A DNA stretch of 64,000 nt from JBKPNX01 sp046732855 (GTDB lineage Bacteria > Pseudomonadota > Alphaproteobacteria > Geminicoccales > Geminicoccaceae): NCBI GenBank assembly GCA_046732855.1, contig JBKPNX010000069.1, positions 1 to 64,000 on the forward strand. Direction: 5' to 3'. The translations under genes and the position numbers were made by a program. The notes beneath the pieces were generated by a model, which had not been told where the DNA came from, ran no database searches, and was given only the letters and a program-made list of their open reading frames with translations. This document shows, one piece after another, positions 1 to 8,937 of this stretch (its first letter is position 1; every line of letters starts with the position of its first letter).

Positions 1-689
1 TGGACGCACTCGAAATAGGCCATCTCGGGCGCGTAGCCGGCCTCGACCAGGGTGTCGTAGCCGTTCTGGATCAGCGCGCACAGGCCGCCGCACAGCACCA
101 CCTGCTCGCCGAACAGGTCGGTCTCGCACTCCTCGCGGAACGTGGTCTCGATGATGCCGGCGCGACCGCCGCCGATGGCGGCGCCGTAGGACAGCGCCAC
201 ATCGAGGGTGCCGCCGCTCGCGTCCTGATGAATCGCCACGAGGCAGGGTACGCCGGCACCCCGCTCGTACTCGGCGCGCACCAGATGGCCCGGCCCCTTG
301 GGCGCGATCATGAACACGTCAAGATCGCGCCGCGGCTCGATCAGACGGAAGTGGATGTTGAAGCCGTGGGCGAACGCGAGCGCGGCGCCGTCCTTGAGAT
401 TGGGCGCCAGGTGCTCGCGGTAGAGATCGGCCTGGAGCTCGTCCGGTACCAGCACCATGACCACGTCCGCCCACGCCGCGGCCTCGGCCGGCGCCATCAC
501 CTGAAAGCCGGCGCTCTCGGCCTTGGCCGCCGATGCCGAGCCCGGGCGCAGCGCGACCACGACGTTGCGCACGCCGCTGTCGCGCAGGTTGTTGGCGTGC
601 CCGAACCCCTGGCTGCCGTAGCCGATCACCGTGACGTTCTTGCCCTTGATCAGATTCAGATCGGCGTCGGTGTCGTAATAGACGCGCAT
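1..689 (-). CDS. ilvC: Ketol-acid reductoisomerase, C-terminal part cut off by window edge
   Basis: Second step of valine/isoleucine/leucine synthesis: NADPH-dependent isomerisation and reduction of acetolactate or acetohydroxybutyrate in the cytosol. The visible 229 residues begin MRVYYDTDADLNLIKGKNV and carry the Rossmann signature GYGSQG, here followed by FGHANNL where HAHALNL is common, then the IAPKGPGH segment and the metal-binding knotted-domain residues around EETTFREE-like sequence. The ATG at 687-689 is preceded by GGAGG at good spacing. It lies downstream of ilvB and ilvN on the same strand but is separated from ilvN by two accessory genes. The reading frame is intact up to base 1. 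Identification is firm from family motifs. Confidence 0.96.
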   Translation of the reverse strand, partial: MRVYYDTDADLNLIKGKNVTVIGYGSQGFGHANNLRDSGVRNVVVALRPGSASAAKAESAGFQVMAPAEAAAWADVVMVLVPDELQADLYREHLAPNLKDGAALAFAHGFNIHFRLIEPRRDLDVFMIAPKGPGHLVRAEYERGAGVPCLVAIHQDASGGTLDVALSYGAAIGGGRAGIIETTFREECETDLFGEQVVLCGGLCALIQNGYDTLVEAGYAPEMAYFECV

Positions 690-808
690 GGTCGGGCCTC
701 CGTTGTGGTCGGGGCTTCGAGCGCGCCGGGCGAGGCGCCGCCGGCCCTGGATCGGTCAGACGCCGTGTTGTAGGGAAGCCGCGCCAGGCGATCAAGCCGG
801 GGCGAGCG

Positions 809-1360
809 TCAGCGGCCGCTGGCCTCGTAAAGCGCCTCGAGCGACAGGCTGGCGCTGATTGCTGGCAAGGTGACCGCATCCTCGGGCGGCTCGATCGTCG
901 CGAGCGCCCAGCCGGTGTCCGTGCGCGAGTAGACCTCGATCCGCCGCTCCGCCTGCTCGACCAGGACGAAATGCCGGAGTGATGGGATTTTCTGATACTC
1001 CCGCCACTTGGCGATGCGGTCGTGGCGTTGCGTCGTCGGCGAGAGCACCTCGACGATCACCGTCGGATCCGTGACCCGATCATCTTCCGGGGAGATGGGT
1101 CGGCAGATGACGAGCACGTCGGGGTACATGACGGCGGTCCCGGTCACGACCTTGAGGTCGTCGACGTCGACCCGGCAGGGGCCTGAGCGGAGTGCGGCCC
1201 TCAGCTCGGCGAAAACGTTGCCCTTGATCGCGCTATGTGCGGCGGAGCCGCCGGTCATCATGCGGACGATGCCATCGACGAACTCGTAGCGCTCCGGCTC
1301 CTCCGCCTCGAAGGCCAGGAACTCGTCGATCGACCACGTGTGCGGCCTGGCCTTGGCCAT
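809..1360 (-). CDS. Uma2 family (DUF820) putative PD-(D/E)XK nuclease
   Basis: A 183-residue protein of the Uma2/DUF820 family, whose fold is that of PD-(D/E)XK nucleases; the biological role of the family is unsettled. Visible signatures are the N-terminal SIDEFLAFEAEEPERYEFVDG stretch (EYE..DG type), YPDVLVIC with the active-site-like PD, and IVEVLSPTT followed by RHDRIAKWREYQKI. The ATG at 1358-1360 is preferred over one 21 bases upstream because GGAG sits 7 bases before it. It lies between ilvC (119 bases away) and a repeat protein gene on the same strand. Catalysis is inferred from fold only. Confidence 0.85.
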   Translation of the reverse strand: MAKARPHTWSIDEFLAFEAEEPERYEFVDGIVRMMTGGSAAHSAIKGNVFAELRAALRSGPCRVDVDDLKVVTGTAVMYPDVLVICRPISPEDDRVTDPTVIVEVLSPTTQRHDRIAKWREYQKIPSLRHFVLVEQAERRIEVYSRTDTGWALATIEPPEDAVTLPAISASLSLEALYEASGR

Positions 1361-1435
1361 GGCCTTTCTCCAGTCTGGCACGCTCGCTCCATGATCGGCG
1401 CAGCGGGGGGGCGGTGCAAGAGGAACCGCCGCGCG

Positions 1436-2221
1436 TCAGCTCGGCCGGGCAAGCGCCGATGCGGGCTTTTGGCGGGGCTCGGGTTCGTTCGGCACCAAGT
1501 TGGACCGCGGGGGCGCCGATACCGCCTTCTGGCAAGGCTCGGGTTCATTCGGCAGCCAAAGGGCGGCGGGCTCGTGCAGGGCGTGGCCGCGTGCGGACAA
1601 ATCGGGGAGAGCGTATTCAAGTCGGGGCTCGGGTTCGTTCGGTTGCGCCCGATCGGCGAGCCGTGGCCGCGCCGCGGGCCGGAGCGAGGTCGCCGCCAAA
1701 GCGGGAGCGGTCTCGATCGTCTGCTCCGCCAGCGCTGCCTGCTCGGCCTGAAGCGCCTTCAGCGTCTTGAGCGCGCGCCAGAACTCGGCCATGGCCGCGC
1801 CGCGATAGCGCAGCAAAGTCTCGAACGAACGGGTGCCGTTGCCGTCCCGGATCAGCGCGAGCCCGAGCCCGCCGTCCGCGATCCGGCGCTCCTCGAACAG
1901 CTCGGCTTCGATGCGATCGGCTCGCGCGAGCCGCCACGCCGCGACCGCGACGCGGCGCGCGAGCACGGTCTGCAACACGCCAACCGGCGCAAGCTCCTCA
2001 ACCAGCGCCGCCTCAAGATTGACGAACTCCCCAGGGTCCTCCTCGGGCAGCACGAGATGCTGCTGCGCGCGCAGGCCGTGCTTCAGCGCATTCTGCGCCG
2101 ATCTGGCCTTGCCTTGCTCGGTTTTCGGCCCGCGCGACCTGGCGCCGTTACGGCGGCTGGCTTCAGCACGCGCATTGCTGACGGGACCGGCCGCGCGCGG
2201 CGCGGCGGTTGCGCTCGACAT
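1436..2221 (-). CDS. Hypothetical protein with basic N-terminus and PNEPEP repeats
   Basis: A 261-residue protein whose function I do not recognise. The N-terminal part contains SRRNGARSRGPKTEQGKARS followed by NALKHGL, a conserved stretch I associate with uncharacterised alphaproteobacterial proteins; the middle (about 60-170) is rich in Ala, Leu, Glu and Arg and probably helical; the C-terminal 60 residues carry three copies of PNEPEP separated by proline-rich linkers. ATG at 2219-2221 is preceded by GAGGAA. It sits between ilvN and the Uma2 gene. No membrane segment or signal peptide is visible. A DNA- or RNA-binding role for the basic N-terminus is only a guess. Confidence 0.75.
   Translation of the reverse strand: MSSATAAPRAAGPVSNARAEASRRNGARSRGPKTEQGKARSAQNALKHGLRAQQHLVLPEEDPGEFVNLEAALVEELAPVGVLQTVLARRVAVAAWRLARADRIEAELFEERRIADGGLGLALIRDGNGTRSFETLLRYRGAAMAEFWRALKTLKALQAEQAALAEQTIETAPALAATSLRPAARPRLADRAQPNEPEPRLEYALPDLSARGHALHEPAALWLPNEPEPCQKAVSAPPRSNLVPNEPEPRQKPASALARPS
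1475..1642 (+). repeat. Three dispersed copies of a 19-base repeat encoding PNEPEP
   Basis: Near-identical 19-base units (consensus on the + strand GGGCTCGGGTTCGTTCGGC) lie at 1475-1493, 1535-1553 and about 1625-1642. Read on the minus strand they encode the PNEPEP motifs of the 1436-2221 gene. The second and third copies each differ by one or a few bases. Confidence 0.8.
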
Positions 2222-2727
2222 GACAGGGTTCCTCGGGCTGGAGGGGCGTGGGGAAAGGCTTGGGGGAAGGGGGGCACCGGAAGAGGCGCACCCCGGGAAC
2301 TTGCAGTCTATTCGATTCTAGGAATATTGTCCATAACGCGGCGCAAGGAACGTGCGCGCCATCGCGTCGTCGCATTAACCCCCAATTAACCTTGATGCTT
2401 CAGAAACTTTCCCGTGTCAGGGTGGGAATCCGCCGCCGCGCCGGGAACAGGGACCCCGCGGCTGCGGCGCGGGCGAGCGGCCCCGGCTCCCCGATGAGAT
2501 GCCCGATGAGAGTCAGCGCGGCAAGCCATGAGCCGCGGCGGCGCGGACGGGTCGATGGCGACCGGTCAGGATACTCTGCGGCCGGCCACAGCGCGCCAGA
2601 GCAGGATCGCCGCGGCGCCGGGACGCGGCCTCGTGGCTGCGCGGTGGCGGCGCTTACCTCGGTCGAGGCGATCTGCTGGGGCTGCCGGCCAAGCCGTTGA
2701 CGTGACAATGCGCGCGGCCGGCCAGCG
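2222..2727. other. Non-coding stretch between ilvN and the PNEPEP gene
   Basis: About 500 bases with no convincing gene on either strand. The part near 2225-2300 is purine-rich on the + strand. Short open frames exist on both strands but show no recognisable motif and no ribosome-binding site. A candidate minus-strand promoter lies near 2305-2333. No good terminator for ilvN was found. Confidence 0.55.
2305..2333 (-). promoter_or_regulatory. Candidate sigma70-type promoter for the PNEPEP gene
   Basis: On the minus strand TGGACA (2328-2333) and TAGACT (2305-2310) are separated by exactly 17 bases, in the only AT-richer patch of the gap and about 85 bases before the start codon. It is a match by eye to the sigma70 consensus with no further support. 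Confidence 0.3.
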
Positions 2728-3234
2728 TCACAGCCCCTTGGCGCCGCGCGCGATCGCGACCACGCCGGCGCGGCTGACCTCGGTCAGGCCGAGCGGCTCC
2801 ATCAGGTGGATGAAGGCATCGAGCTGATCCGACGCGCCGGTGATCTCGAATACGAAGCTGCCGATCGTGCTGTCCACGAGGCGGGCGTGCATGACGTCGG
2901 CGATGCGCAGCGCCTGGACCAGCTGCTCGCGCTCGCCGGCGACCTTGACCAGGGCGAGCTCGCGCTCGACGTGCGGCCCGCCGATGGTCAGGTCCGACAC
3001 CTTGTGCACCGGCACCAGCTTGTCGAGCAGCGCCTTGATCTGCTCGATCACCGCGCTGGTGCCGCTGGTCACGATGTTGATCCGCGACAGGCCGTGCGCG
3101 TGGTCGACCTCGGCCACCGTCAGACTGTCGATGTTATAGCCGCGTCCGGAGAACAGCCCGATAACGCGCGCGAGCACGCCCGGCTCGTTGTCGACCAGCA
3201 CGGCGATGGTGTGGCGCTGCTCGCGCTCGCTCAT
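2728..3234 (-). CDS. ilvN: Acetolactate synthase small (regulatory) subunit
   Basis: Regulatory subunit that binds branched-chain amino acids and confers feedback inhibition on IlvB. The 168-residue product has the N-terminal ACT domain (about 7-85) with VLVDNEPGVLARVIGLFSGR and GYNIDSLTV, and a C-terminal domain ending in the ATP/valine-synthase-regulatory fold. The ATG at 3232-3234 is chosen; an in-frame GTG nine bases upstream is possible but has no better ribosome site. It follows ilvB by 76 bases on the same strand, as expected for a two-subunit enzyme operon. Length matches the family. Confidence 0.95.
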   Translation of the reverse strand: MSEREQRHTIAVLVDNEPGVLARVIGLFSGRGYNIDSLTVAEVDHAHGLSRINIVTSGTSAVIEQIKALLDKLVPVHKVSDLTIGGPHVERELALVKVAGEREQLVQALRIADVMHARLVDSTIGSFVFEITGASDQLDAFIHLMEPLGLTEVSRAGVVAIARGAKGL

Positions 3235-3310
3235 CGCTGCCACCCGCCTGCGCCCGCGCGTCCGGCGAACACTTCGCCCCGAGCGAAAAAGCCGTGCGCC
3301 CGGGGCGCGC

Positions 3311-5104
3311 TCAGACGAGGACCATCCCCTCCTCGGAGCTCTGTGCCGGCGCCGCGTCGTCGGGGCAGAGCTTGATTTCGTTGTGCGCCGCCCCGCCCGG
3401 GATCATCGGATAGACATTCTCGGCGCGATCGACCACGACGTCGCAGATCACCGGACGGGGCGTGTCGATCATCTCGCGGATCACCTCGTCGACCTGATCG
3501 GGGGTCTCGGCGCGCAGCCCGACCGCGCCGAACGCCTCGGCCAGCTTCACGAAGTCGGGCAGGCTGTCCATGTAGCTCTCGCTATAGCGATTGCCGTGGA
3601 AGAACTCCTGCCACTGCCGGACCATGCCCATGTAGCTGTTGTTGAGGATGAACGACTTGACCGGCAGCCGGTACTGCACGACCGTCGACATCTCCTGCAT
3701 GTTCATCACCCACGAGGCCTCGCCGGCGATGTCGATCACCAGGGCGTCGGGATGGGCGACCTGGACGCCCATGGCCGCGGGGAAGCCGTAGCCCATGGTG
3801 CCCAGCCCGCCCGAGGTCATCCAGTGGCGCGGGGTCTCGAACCGGTAGTGCTGCGCCGCCCACATCTGGTGCTGGCCGACCTCGGTCGTGATGTAGGTCT
3901 CGCGGTCCTTGGTCAGCTCGTACAGGCGCTGGATCGCGTATTGCGGCTTGATCGTCTTGCCGTTCGGCCGGTAGCGCAGACAGTCCGCCGCCTGCCACGC
4001 CTTGATCTGCTCCCACCAGGGCGCGAGCCGGTCCGCATCCGCCTGCGGCCCCTTGGGCCGCCAGCACGCGAGCAGCGCCTCGACCGCGCGGCCGGCATCC
4101 GCCACCACCCCGACGTCGACCGCGACGTTCTTGTTGATCGATGACGGATCGATGTCGATGTGCACCTTCCTGGAGCCCGGCGAGAAGCGGTCGAGCCGTC
4201 CGGTGACCCGATCATCGAAGCGCGCGCCAATCGCGATCATCAGATCGCAGCCGTGCATCGCCAGGTTCGCCTCGTAGGTGCCGTGCATGCCGAGCATGCC
4301 GATGAACTGCGGGTCGGATGCCGGATAGGCGCCAAGCCCCATCAGCGTGAGCGTGATCGGAAAGCCGGTGGCGCGCACCAGCTCGACCAGCCGGGCGGAC
4401 GCCTCGGGGCCCGAATTGATCACGCCCCCGCCGACGTAGAAGATCGGGCGCCGCGCCTTCGCCATCAGCTCGACCACCTGCTCGAGCTGCTCCGCCGGCG
4501 GCTCGCGCCGGGGGTTGTAGGTGCGATGGCGCACCTGATCGCGCGGCGTGTACGGCGCCCGCCCCATCAGCACGTCCTTGGGCAGGTCGACCACGACCGG
4601 GCCGGGCCGGCCGCTGCGCGCGACGTGGAACGCCTCGTGGATCACGCGCGCCAGCACGTCGCCGGATTTGACCAGGTAGTTGTGCTTGGTGCAGGGCCGG
4701 GTGATGCCGACCGTGTCGGCTTCCTGGAACGCGTCGTTGCCGATCATGTGGGTCGGCACCTGGCCGGTCAGACAGACCACCGGCACGCTGTCCATGAGCG
4801 CGTCGGTCAGCCCGGTCACCGTGTTGGTCGCGCCCGGTCCCGAGGTGACCAGGACCACGCCCACCCTGCCGGTACTGCGGGCGTAACCCTCGGCCGCGTG
4901 CACCGCGCCCTGCTCGTGGCGGACCAGGATGTGGCGGATCGAGTTCTGCTTGAAGATCGCATCGTAGATCGGCAGCACCGCGCCGCCGGGGTAGCCGAAT
5001 ACCACGTCGACGTCCTGCTCGACCAAGGCTTGGAGGACGACCTCCGAGCCGGTCATGACGCGCGTCTCGAAGTCCGTGCGGGGAACAACCGTGGTATCCG
5101 ACAT
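3311..5104 (-). CDS. ilvB: Acetolactate synthase large (catalytic) subunit
   Basis: Thiamine-diphosphate and FAD enzyme that condenses pyruvate with pyruvate or 2-oxobutyrate. The 597-residue protein shows FGYPGGAVLP, the HEQGAVHAAEGYARSTG segment with the cofactor-activating glutamate, GPGATN, and a C-terminal ThDP motif reading GEAS...LNN rather than the canonical GDGS...NN; I believe GEA is usual in alphaproteobacterial enzymes. The start at 5104 (MSDTTVV) has AGGAG 8-9 bases upstream, while longer in-frame extensions have none. A 97-base gap separates it from miaA; this leader contains a GGGGC/GCCCC inverted repeat too weak to call as an attenuator. Confidence 0.96.
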   Translation of the reverse strand: MSDTTVVPRTDFETRVMTGSEVVLQALVEQDVDVVFGYPGGAVLPIYDAIFKQNSIRHILVRHEQGAVHAAEGYARSTGRVGVVLVTSGPGATNTVTGLTDALMDSVPVVCLTGQVPTHMIGNDAFQEADTVGITRPCTKHNYLVKSGDVLARVIHEAFHVARSGRPGPVVVDLPKDVLMGRAPYTPRDQVRHRTYNPRREPPAEQLEQVVELMAKARRPIFYVGGGVINSGPEASARLVELVRATGFPITLTLMGLGAYPASDPQFIGMLGMHGTYEANLAMHGCDLMIAIGARFDDRVTGRLDRFSPGSRKVHIDIDPSSINKNVAVDVGVVADAGRAVEALLACWRPKGPQADADRLAPWWEQIKAWQAADCLRYRPNGKTIKPQYAIQRLYELTKDRETYITTEVGQHQMWAAQHYRFETPRHWMTSGGLGTMGYGFPAAMGVQVAHPDALVIDIAGEASWVMNMQEMSTVVQYRLPVKSFILNNSYMGMVRQWQEFFHGNRYSESYMDSLPDFVKLAEAFGAVGLRAETPDQVDEVIREMIDTPRPVICDVVVDRAENVYPMIPGGAAHNEIKLCPDDAAPAQSSEEGMVLV

Positions 5105-5201
5105 CGCGCAAGCTCCTGACCGATGCCTCGGCACTTTTCGGGGCAGCAACCCCTTCGTCGCCCCTTTGAAATCGCAAACTAGTGCGCCAAAGATGCGGCG
5201 G

Positions 5202-6125
5202 TCAACAAGGGCCGGCCAACGCGATCGCCCGCTGCGGATCAAGGTCGTCGCCGAATTCCGCCACGGCGCGCAGCTCTGGCAGGCGATGACGCAGCCAGGT
5301 GAGCTGCCGCTTGGCGTAGCGGCGGGTCTGACCGATCGCGCGCTCGAGCGCCGTATCGAGGTCGACGCGGCCCGCCACGTGTGCCAGCAGCTCGGGTACC
5401 GCGACCGCCCTCATCAGGGGCAGGTCGGGCGGCAAGGAACGCTCGGCCAGCCCCTTCAGCTCCCCGAGAGCGCCATGCTCGATCATCGCGCGCAGGCGCC
5501 GGTCGATGCGCTGGTACAGCGCCGGTCGGGGCGGCGCCAGCGCGAGGCCGCGGCGGCGCGCCGGCAGACTGACCCGCAGCGGCGGCATCGACTGCCAGGC
5601 AGCGAGCGAGCGCCCGGTGCCGATCAGAACCTCATACGCGCGCACGAGTCGTTGACGATCGCTCGGGCGCAGGCGCGCCGCCATGACGGGATCCAGCTCG
5701 GCGAGTTCGGCATGAAATGCGGGCGCGCCGAGCGCGGCGACCCGCGCCCGGGCAGCGGCGCAAACGTCGGCGGCGATCTCCGGGACAGGCGCGAGGCCGT
5801 GCAGCAGGGCGTGCAGATACAGCCCGGTCCCGCCGACCACGACCGCGGGCCGTCCCATTGCCAGCGCCTCGTCGATCGCGGCCCCGGCCAGCTGCAGCCA
5901 CCGCCCGGCCGATGCCGGATCTGCGGCGTCCAGAATGCCGTACAGCCGATGGGGCGCGCGCGCCTGGTCCGCGGCGGTGGGACGAGCGGTCAGCAGGTCC
6001 AGGTCGCGGTACAGCTGCATGCTGTCGGCGTTGATGATCACGCCGCGCTCGGCTTCGGCCAGACGCAACGCCAGGGCCGACTTGCCGCTCGCCGTCGCGC
6101 CGGCCACGACGATCAGGGCTGTCAT
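5202..6125 (-). CDS. miaA: tRNA dimethylallyltransferase
   Basis: Transfers a dimethylallyl group to A37 of tRNAs reading UNN codons. The 307-residue protein begins MTALIVVAGATASGKSALA, with the P-loop GATASGKS at 9-16, followed by the substrate motif DSMQLYRDL and VVVGGTGLYLHAL; the C-terminal part has YAKRQLTWLRH. The ATG at 6123-6125 gives the standard length. It is divergent from serB with 47 bases between starts, so the two share a promoter region. The miaA-ilvB linkage and serB neighbour are a common alphaproteobacterial arrangement. Confidence 0.95.
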   Translation of the reverse strand: MTALIVVAGATASGKSALALRLAEAERGVIINADSMQLYRDLDLLTARPTAADQARAPHRLYGILDAADPASAGRWLQLAGAAIDEALAMGRPAVVVGGTGLYLHALLHGLAPVPEIAADVCAAARARVAALGAPAFHAELAELDPVMAARLRPSDRQRLVRAYEVLIGTGRSLAAWQSMPPLRVSLPARRRGLALAPPRPALYQRIDRRLRAMIEHGALGELKGLAERSLPPDLPLMRAVAVPELLAHVAGRVDLDTALERAIGQTRRYAKRQLTWLRHRLPELRAVAEFGDDLDPQRAIALAGPC

Positions 6126-6172
6126 GCAACCGCTGCTTGCATGGCGGGGGCGGTTCGAGGACAGTCCGCGCC

Positions 6173-7057
6173 ATGGCTCACGTGGTATGCCTGATTGCCG
6201 ACCCGGAGCGGATGCCGCTGGACGGCGCGACGGTTGCGGCACTGCAGCGGGCGCTCGGCGGCACGGCGCGCTGGCTCGCCGAGGACGAAGCCTGCGAGCT
6301 GTCGGTCGAAGGCGGTGACGGCCGTGCGATCCGGGCGCGCGCCGAGGCGGTGCTGGGCGATCCGCTCTATGACCTCGGCGTGGTGCCCGCCGTGGCACGG
6401 CGCAAGCGCCTGCTGGTGAGCGACATGGACTCGACCATGATCAACGTCGAGTGCATCGACGAGCTGGCCGACCATCTGGGCGTCAAGGCGGAGGTCAGCG
6501 CGATCACGCGCCGGGCGATGAACGGCGAGCTCGACTTCGTCGCCGCCCTGCAGGCCCGGGTCGCGCTGCTCGAAGGCCTTTCGGTCGAAGTGTTCGAGGA
6601 GGTGTTCCGCGAGCGCATCAGGCTGATGCCGGGCGCGCGCACCCTGGTTCAGACCATGCATTCCTGGGGCGCGCGCGCCGCGCTGGTCTCCGGCGGTTTC
6701 GTGCCCTTCGTCCGCCGGGTGGGTACTGCGATTGGCTTCGATATCACCCAGGCAAACCGGCTGGAGACGCTGAACGGCCGGCTCACCGGGCGGCTGCTCG
6801 GTCCGATCCGCAGCCCCGCGAGCAAGCTCGCGCTGCTCCGGCAGCTCACGCGGGTGCTCAGGCTGCCGCCGGCCGAAACCCTGGCGGTGGGCGACGGCGC
6901 GAACGATCTGCCGATGCTGCGCGATGCCGGTCTGGGCGTGGCGTTCCGGCCGTCTCCTGGGGTCGCCGCGGTCGCCCCCGTCGTGATCAGACGGAGCGAC
7001 CTCACGGCCCTGCTCTATCTGCAGGGGATCGCCAAAAGCGACTTCGTCTCGAGCTGA
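6173..7057 (+). CDS. serB: Phosphoserine phosphatase
   Basis: Dephosphorylates O-phosphoserine, the last step of serine synthesis. The 294-residue protein has an N-terminal ACT-like segment (1-75) and a HAD phosphatase domain: motif I DMDST with catalytic D84 and D86, motif II SGGF, and motif III GDGANDLPML at about 240-249. The ATG at 6173 is preferred because upstream extension would use a TTG overlapping the miaA leader. A GAGGA lies about 12 bases upstream, somewhat far. It is divergent from miaA and convergent with the DegP-type protease gene. Confidence 0.95.
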   Translation: MAHVVCLIADPERMPLDGATVAALQRALGGTARWLAEDEACELSVEGGDGRAIRARAEAVLGDPLYDLGVVPAVARRKRLLVSDMDSTMINVECIDELADHLGVKAEVSAITRRAMNGELDFVAALQARVALLEGLSVEVFEEVFRERIRLMPGARTLVQTMHSWGARAALVSGGFVPFVRRVGTAIGFDITQANRLETLNGRLTGRLLGPIRSPASKLALLRQLTRVLRLPPAETLAVGDGANDLPMLRDAGLGVAFRPSPGVAAVAPVVIRRSDLTALLYLQGIAKSDFVSS

Positions 7058-7076
7058 AGCGCGCCTGACCGCCTGC

Positions 7077-7093
7077 GGGCGCGGCGCGCGCCC
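7077..7093. terminator. GC hairpin between convergent serB and degP genes
   Basis: A perfect 7-base stem (GGGCGCG/CGCGCCC) with a 3-base loop lies in the 76-base gap between the two convergent genes. There is no T-run on either side, so it is at best a weak bidirectional terminator. Confidence 0.3.
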
Positions 7094-7133
7094 ATGGCCC
7101 GATCGTGCAGACGCCGCGCGGTCGATCCCGCGG

Positions 7134-8741
7134 CTACTGGCGGGAGCCGCCACCCTCAGGTGGCGCACCGCCCCCCTCTGGCGCAGCACGACCTCCTTCG
7201 GAGGAGTTGCCAGGAGCTTCGGGGCCGCCAGCGCCGCCTTCCGGCGAGGCGCCGCCCGCTTCGGGAAAGCGCAGCGCGACGAACCGGAGATCGCCCTGGC
7301 GCTCGACCAGCAGCAGCACCGACTTCTTATTGTCCTGCTGCGCCTGGTTGACCTTGGCAGCGACGTCAGGCGGCGAGGTGACTTCCTCCTGGCCGACCTC
7401 GACGATCACGTCGCCCGGGCGCAGGCTCTCCGCCCCGGCCGGCCCCCCCTCCTTGACCTCGACGATCACCACGCCCTTGGCATTCTCGGTCAGCTCGTAG
7501 CGCGTGCGCAATTCGTCCGAGATCGTGGCTACGGTCACGCCGAGCGAATCGATCTGTGCCGTGGTCGGCGTGTCGGCGCCGCTCTCGGTCAGCGCCGCCA
7601 GCTCGTCCTCCTCGGGCAGCTCGCCAAGCGTCACGGTGATCGTGCGCCGCTCGCCACGGCGCCAGAGGTTGACCTCGACCTCCTTGCCGATCGGAGTCTC
7701 GGCGACGATGCGCGGCAGACCGCGCATCCGGTCGATCTTCTTGTGGTCGAACTCGAGGATCACGTCACCCGGCTCGATCTTGGCCAGCTCGGCCGGCCCG
7801 TCGGGGGTGACGCTCGCGACCAGCGCGCCCGCCGAATCGTGCAGACCCAGGCTCTCGGCGATCTCGTCGGTGACCGTCTGGATGCGGACACCCAGCCAGC
7901 CGCGCTTGACCCGTCCCTCCTCCTTCAGCGACTCGATCACCGGCACCGCGAGGTTCGCGGGGATCGCGAAGCCGATCCCGACGTTGCCGCCGCTGGGCGA
8001 GAAAATCGCGGTGTTGATGCCGATCACCTGGCCGTCGAGATTGAAGCTTGGGCCGCCGGAATTGCCGCGGTTGATCGGCGCGTCGACCTGCAGGAAATCG
8101 TCGTAGGGGCCGGCCCGGATGTCACGCGAGCGGGCCGAGATGATGCCCGCGGTGACGGTGCTGCCGAGGCCGAAGGGATTGCCGATCGCGATGATCCAGT
8201 CGCCGACGCGGACCGTGTCGCTGTCGGCAAAGGTGACCGCGTGCAAGGGGTGGTCGACCTCGATCTTGAGCAGCGCCAGATCGGTCTTGGTGTCCCGCCC
8301 CACCAGCTTGGCGTCGTAGCTCTTGTCGTCGTTGAATACGACCTGGATCTCGTCGGCCTCGGCGATCACGTGGTTGTTGGTCACCACGAAGCCGCGCGGA
8401 TCCACCACGAAGCCCGAGCCCAGGGAAGCCTGCCGCCGCGGCATTTCCTCAGGCGCCCGATCCTGATCGAAGAACTCGCGGAAGAAGTCCTCGAACGGCG
8501 AGCCGGGCGGCGGCTCGGGGAACGGCAGATCGGGCATCTGACCCCGCGCGATCGCCTTGGTCGTCGAGATATTGACCACCGCCGGGGCGACGCGCTCGAC
8601 GATATCGGCAAAGCTGATCGGCGGCGGACCGGCATCGCCGACCCTCGGGGCCAGCACCAGGGTCATCAGCAAGACGAGAGCTCGCGCCGGCCTGCGGCCG
8701 AATGCGATCGAAACCGGAGCAAGGACTCTCACCAGGCGCAT
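7134..8741 (-). CDS. degP: DegP/HtrA (Do-type) periplasmic serine protease
   Basis: Periplasmic S1C protease and chaperone degrading misfolded envelope proteins. The 535-residue protein has a signal peptide (about 1-38), the catalytic triad H124 (TNNHVI), D154 (TDLALLK) and S228 (GNSGGP), then two PDZ domains (about 285-380 and 405-500). The last 40 residues are a Gly/Pro/Glu-rich tail with repeated PEGG. Start ATG has GGAG 7 bases upstream. It follows hflK-hflC-DUF2065 on the same strand with a 196-base gap that holds tandem repeats, so it may have its own promoter. DegP, DegQ and MucD cannot be told apart here. Confidence 0.94.
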   Translation of the reverse strand: MRLVRVLAPVSIAFGRRPARALVLLMTLVLAPRVGDAGPPPISFADIVERVAPAVVNISTTKAIARGQMPDLPFPEPPPGSPFEDFFREFFDQDRAPEEMPRRQASLGSGFVVDPRGFVVTNNHVIAEADEIQVVFNDDKSYDAKLVGRDTKTDLALLKIEVDHPLHAVTFADSDTVRVGDWIIAIGNPFGLGSTVTAGIISARSRDIRAGPYDDFLQVDAPINRGNSGGPSFNLDGQVIGINTAIFSPSGGNVGIGFAIPANLAVPVIESLKEEGRVKRGWLGVRIQTVTDEIAESLGLHDSAGALVASVTPDGPAELAKIEPGDVILEFDHKKIDRMRGLPRIVAETPIGKEVEVNLWRRGERRTITVTLGELPEEDELAALTESGADTPTTAQIDSLGVTVATISDELRTRYELTENAKGVVIVEVKEGGPAGAESLRPGDVIVEVGQEEVTSPPDVAAKVNQAQQDNKKSVLLLVERQGDLRFVALRFPEAGGASPEGGAGGPEAPGNSSEGGRAAPEGGGAPPEGGGSRQ

Positions 8742-8758
8742 CGACGTTCTCCGCGAGA

Positions 8759-8826
8759 TCAGCCTTCGGCCAAAACCAGGTCAGCCTTCGGGCCAAGGCG
8801 AGTTCAGCGTTGAGCCAAGAGCAGGG
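8759..8826 (+). repeat. Three tandem 22-23-base imperfect repeats upstream of the protease gene
   Basis: Units at 8759-8780, 8781-8803 and 8804-8826 each start TCAGC and share GCC AA. The first two are nearly identical over TCAGCCTTCGG-CCAA; the third is more diverged. They lie just upstream of the degP start (reading minus strand). Function unknown. Confidence 0.7.
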
Positions 8827-8937
8827 TCAAGTCCGCGCGGGGGGAGGACTGGCGTCTTCCCGAGGGCAGGCATCGCGCAACTTGTCACGGCGACATTGGA
8901 AGTCAATGCCGACGACCCGCACAATCGGCGCGGCCGG

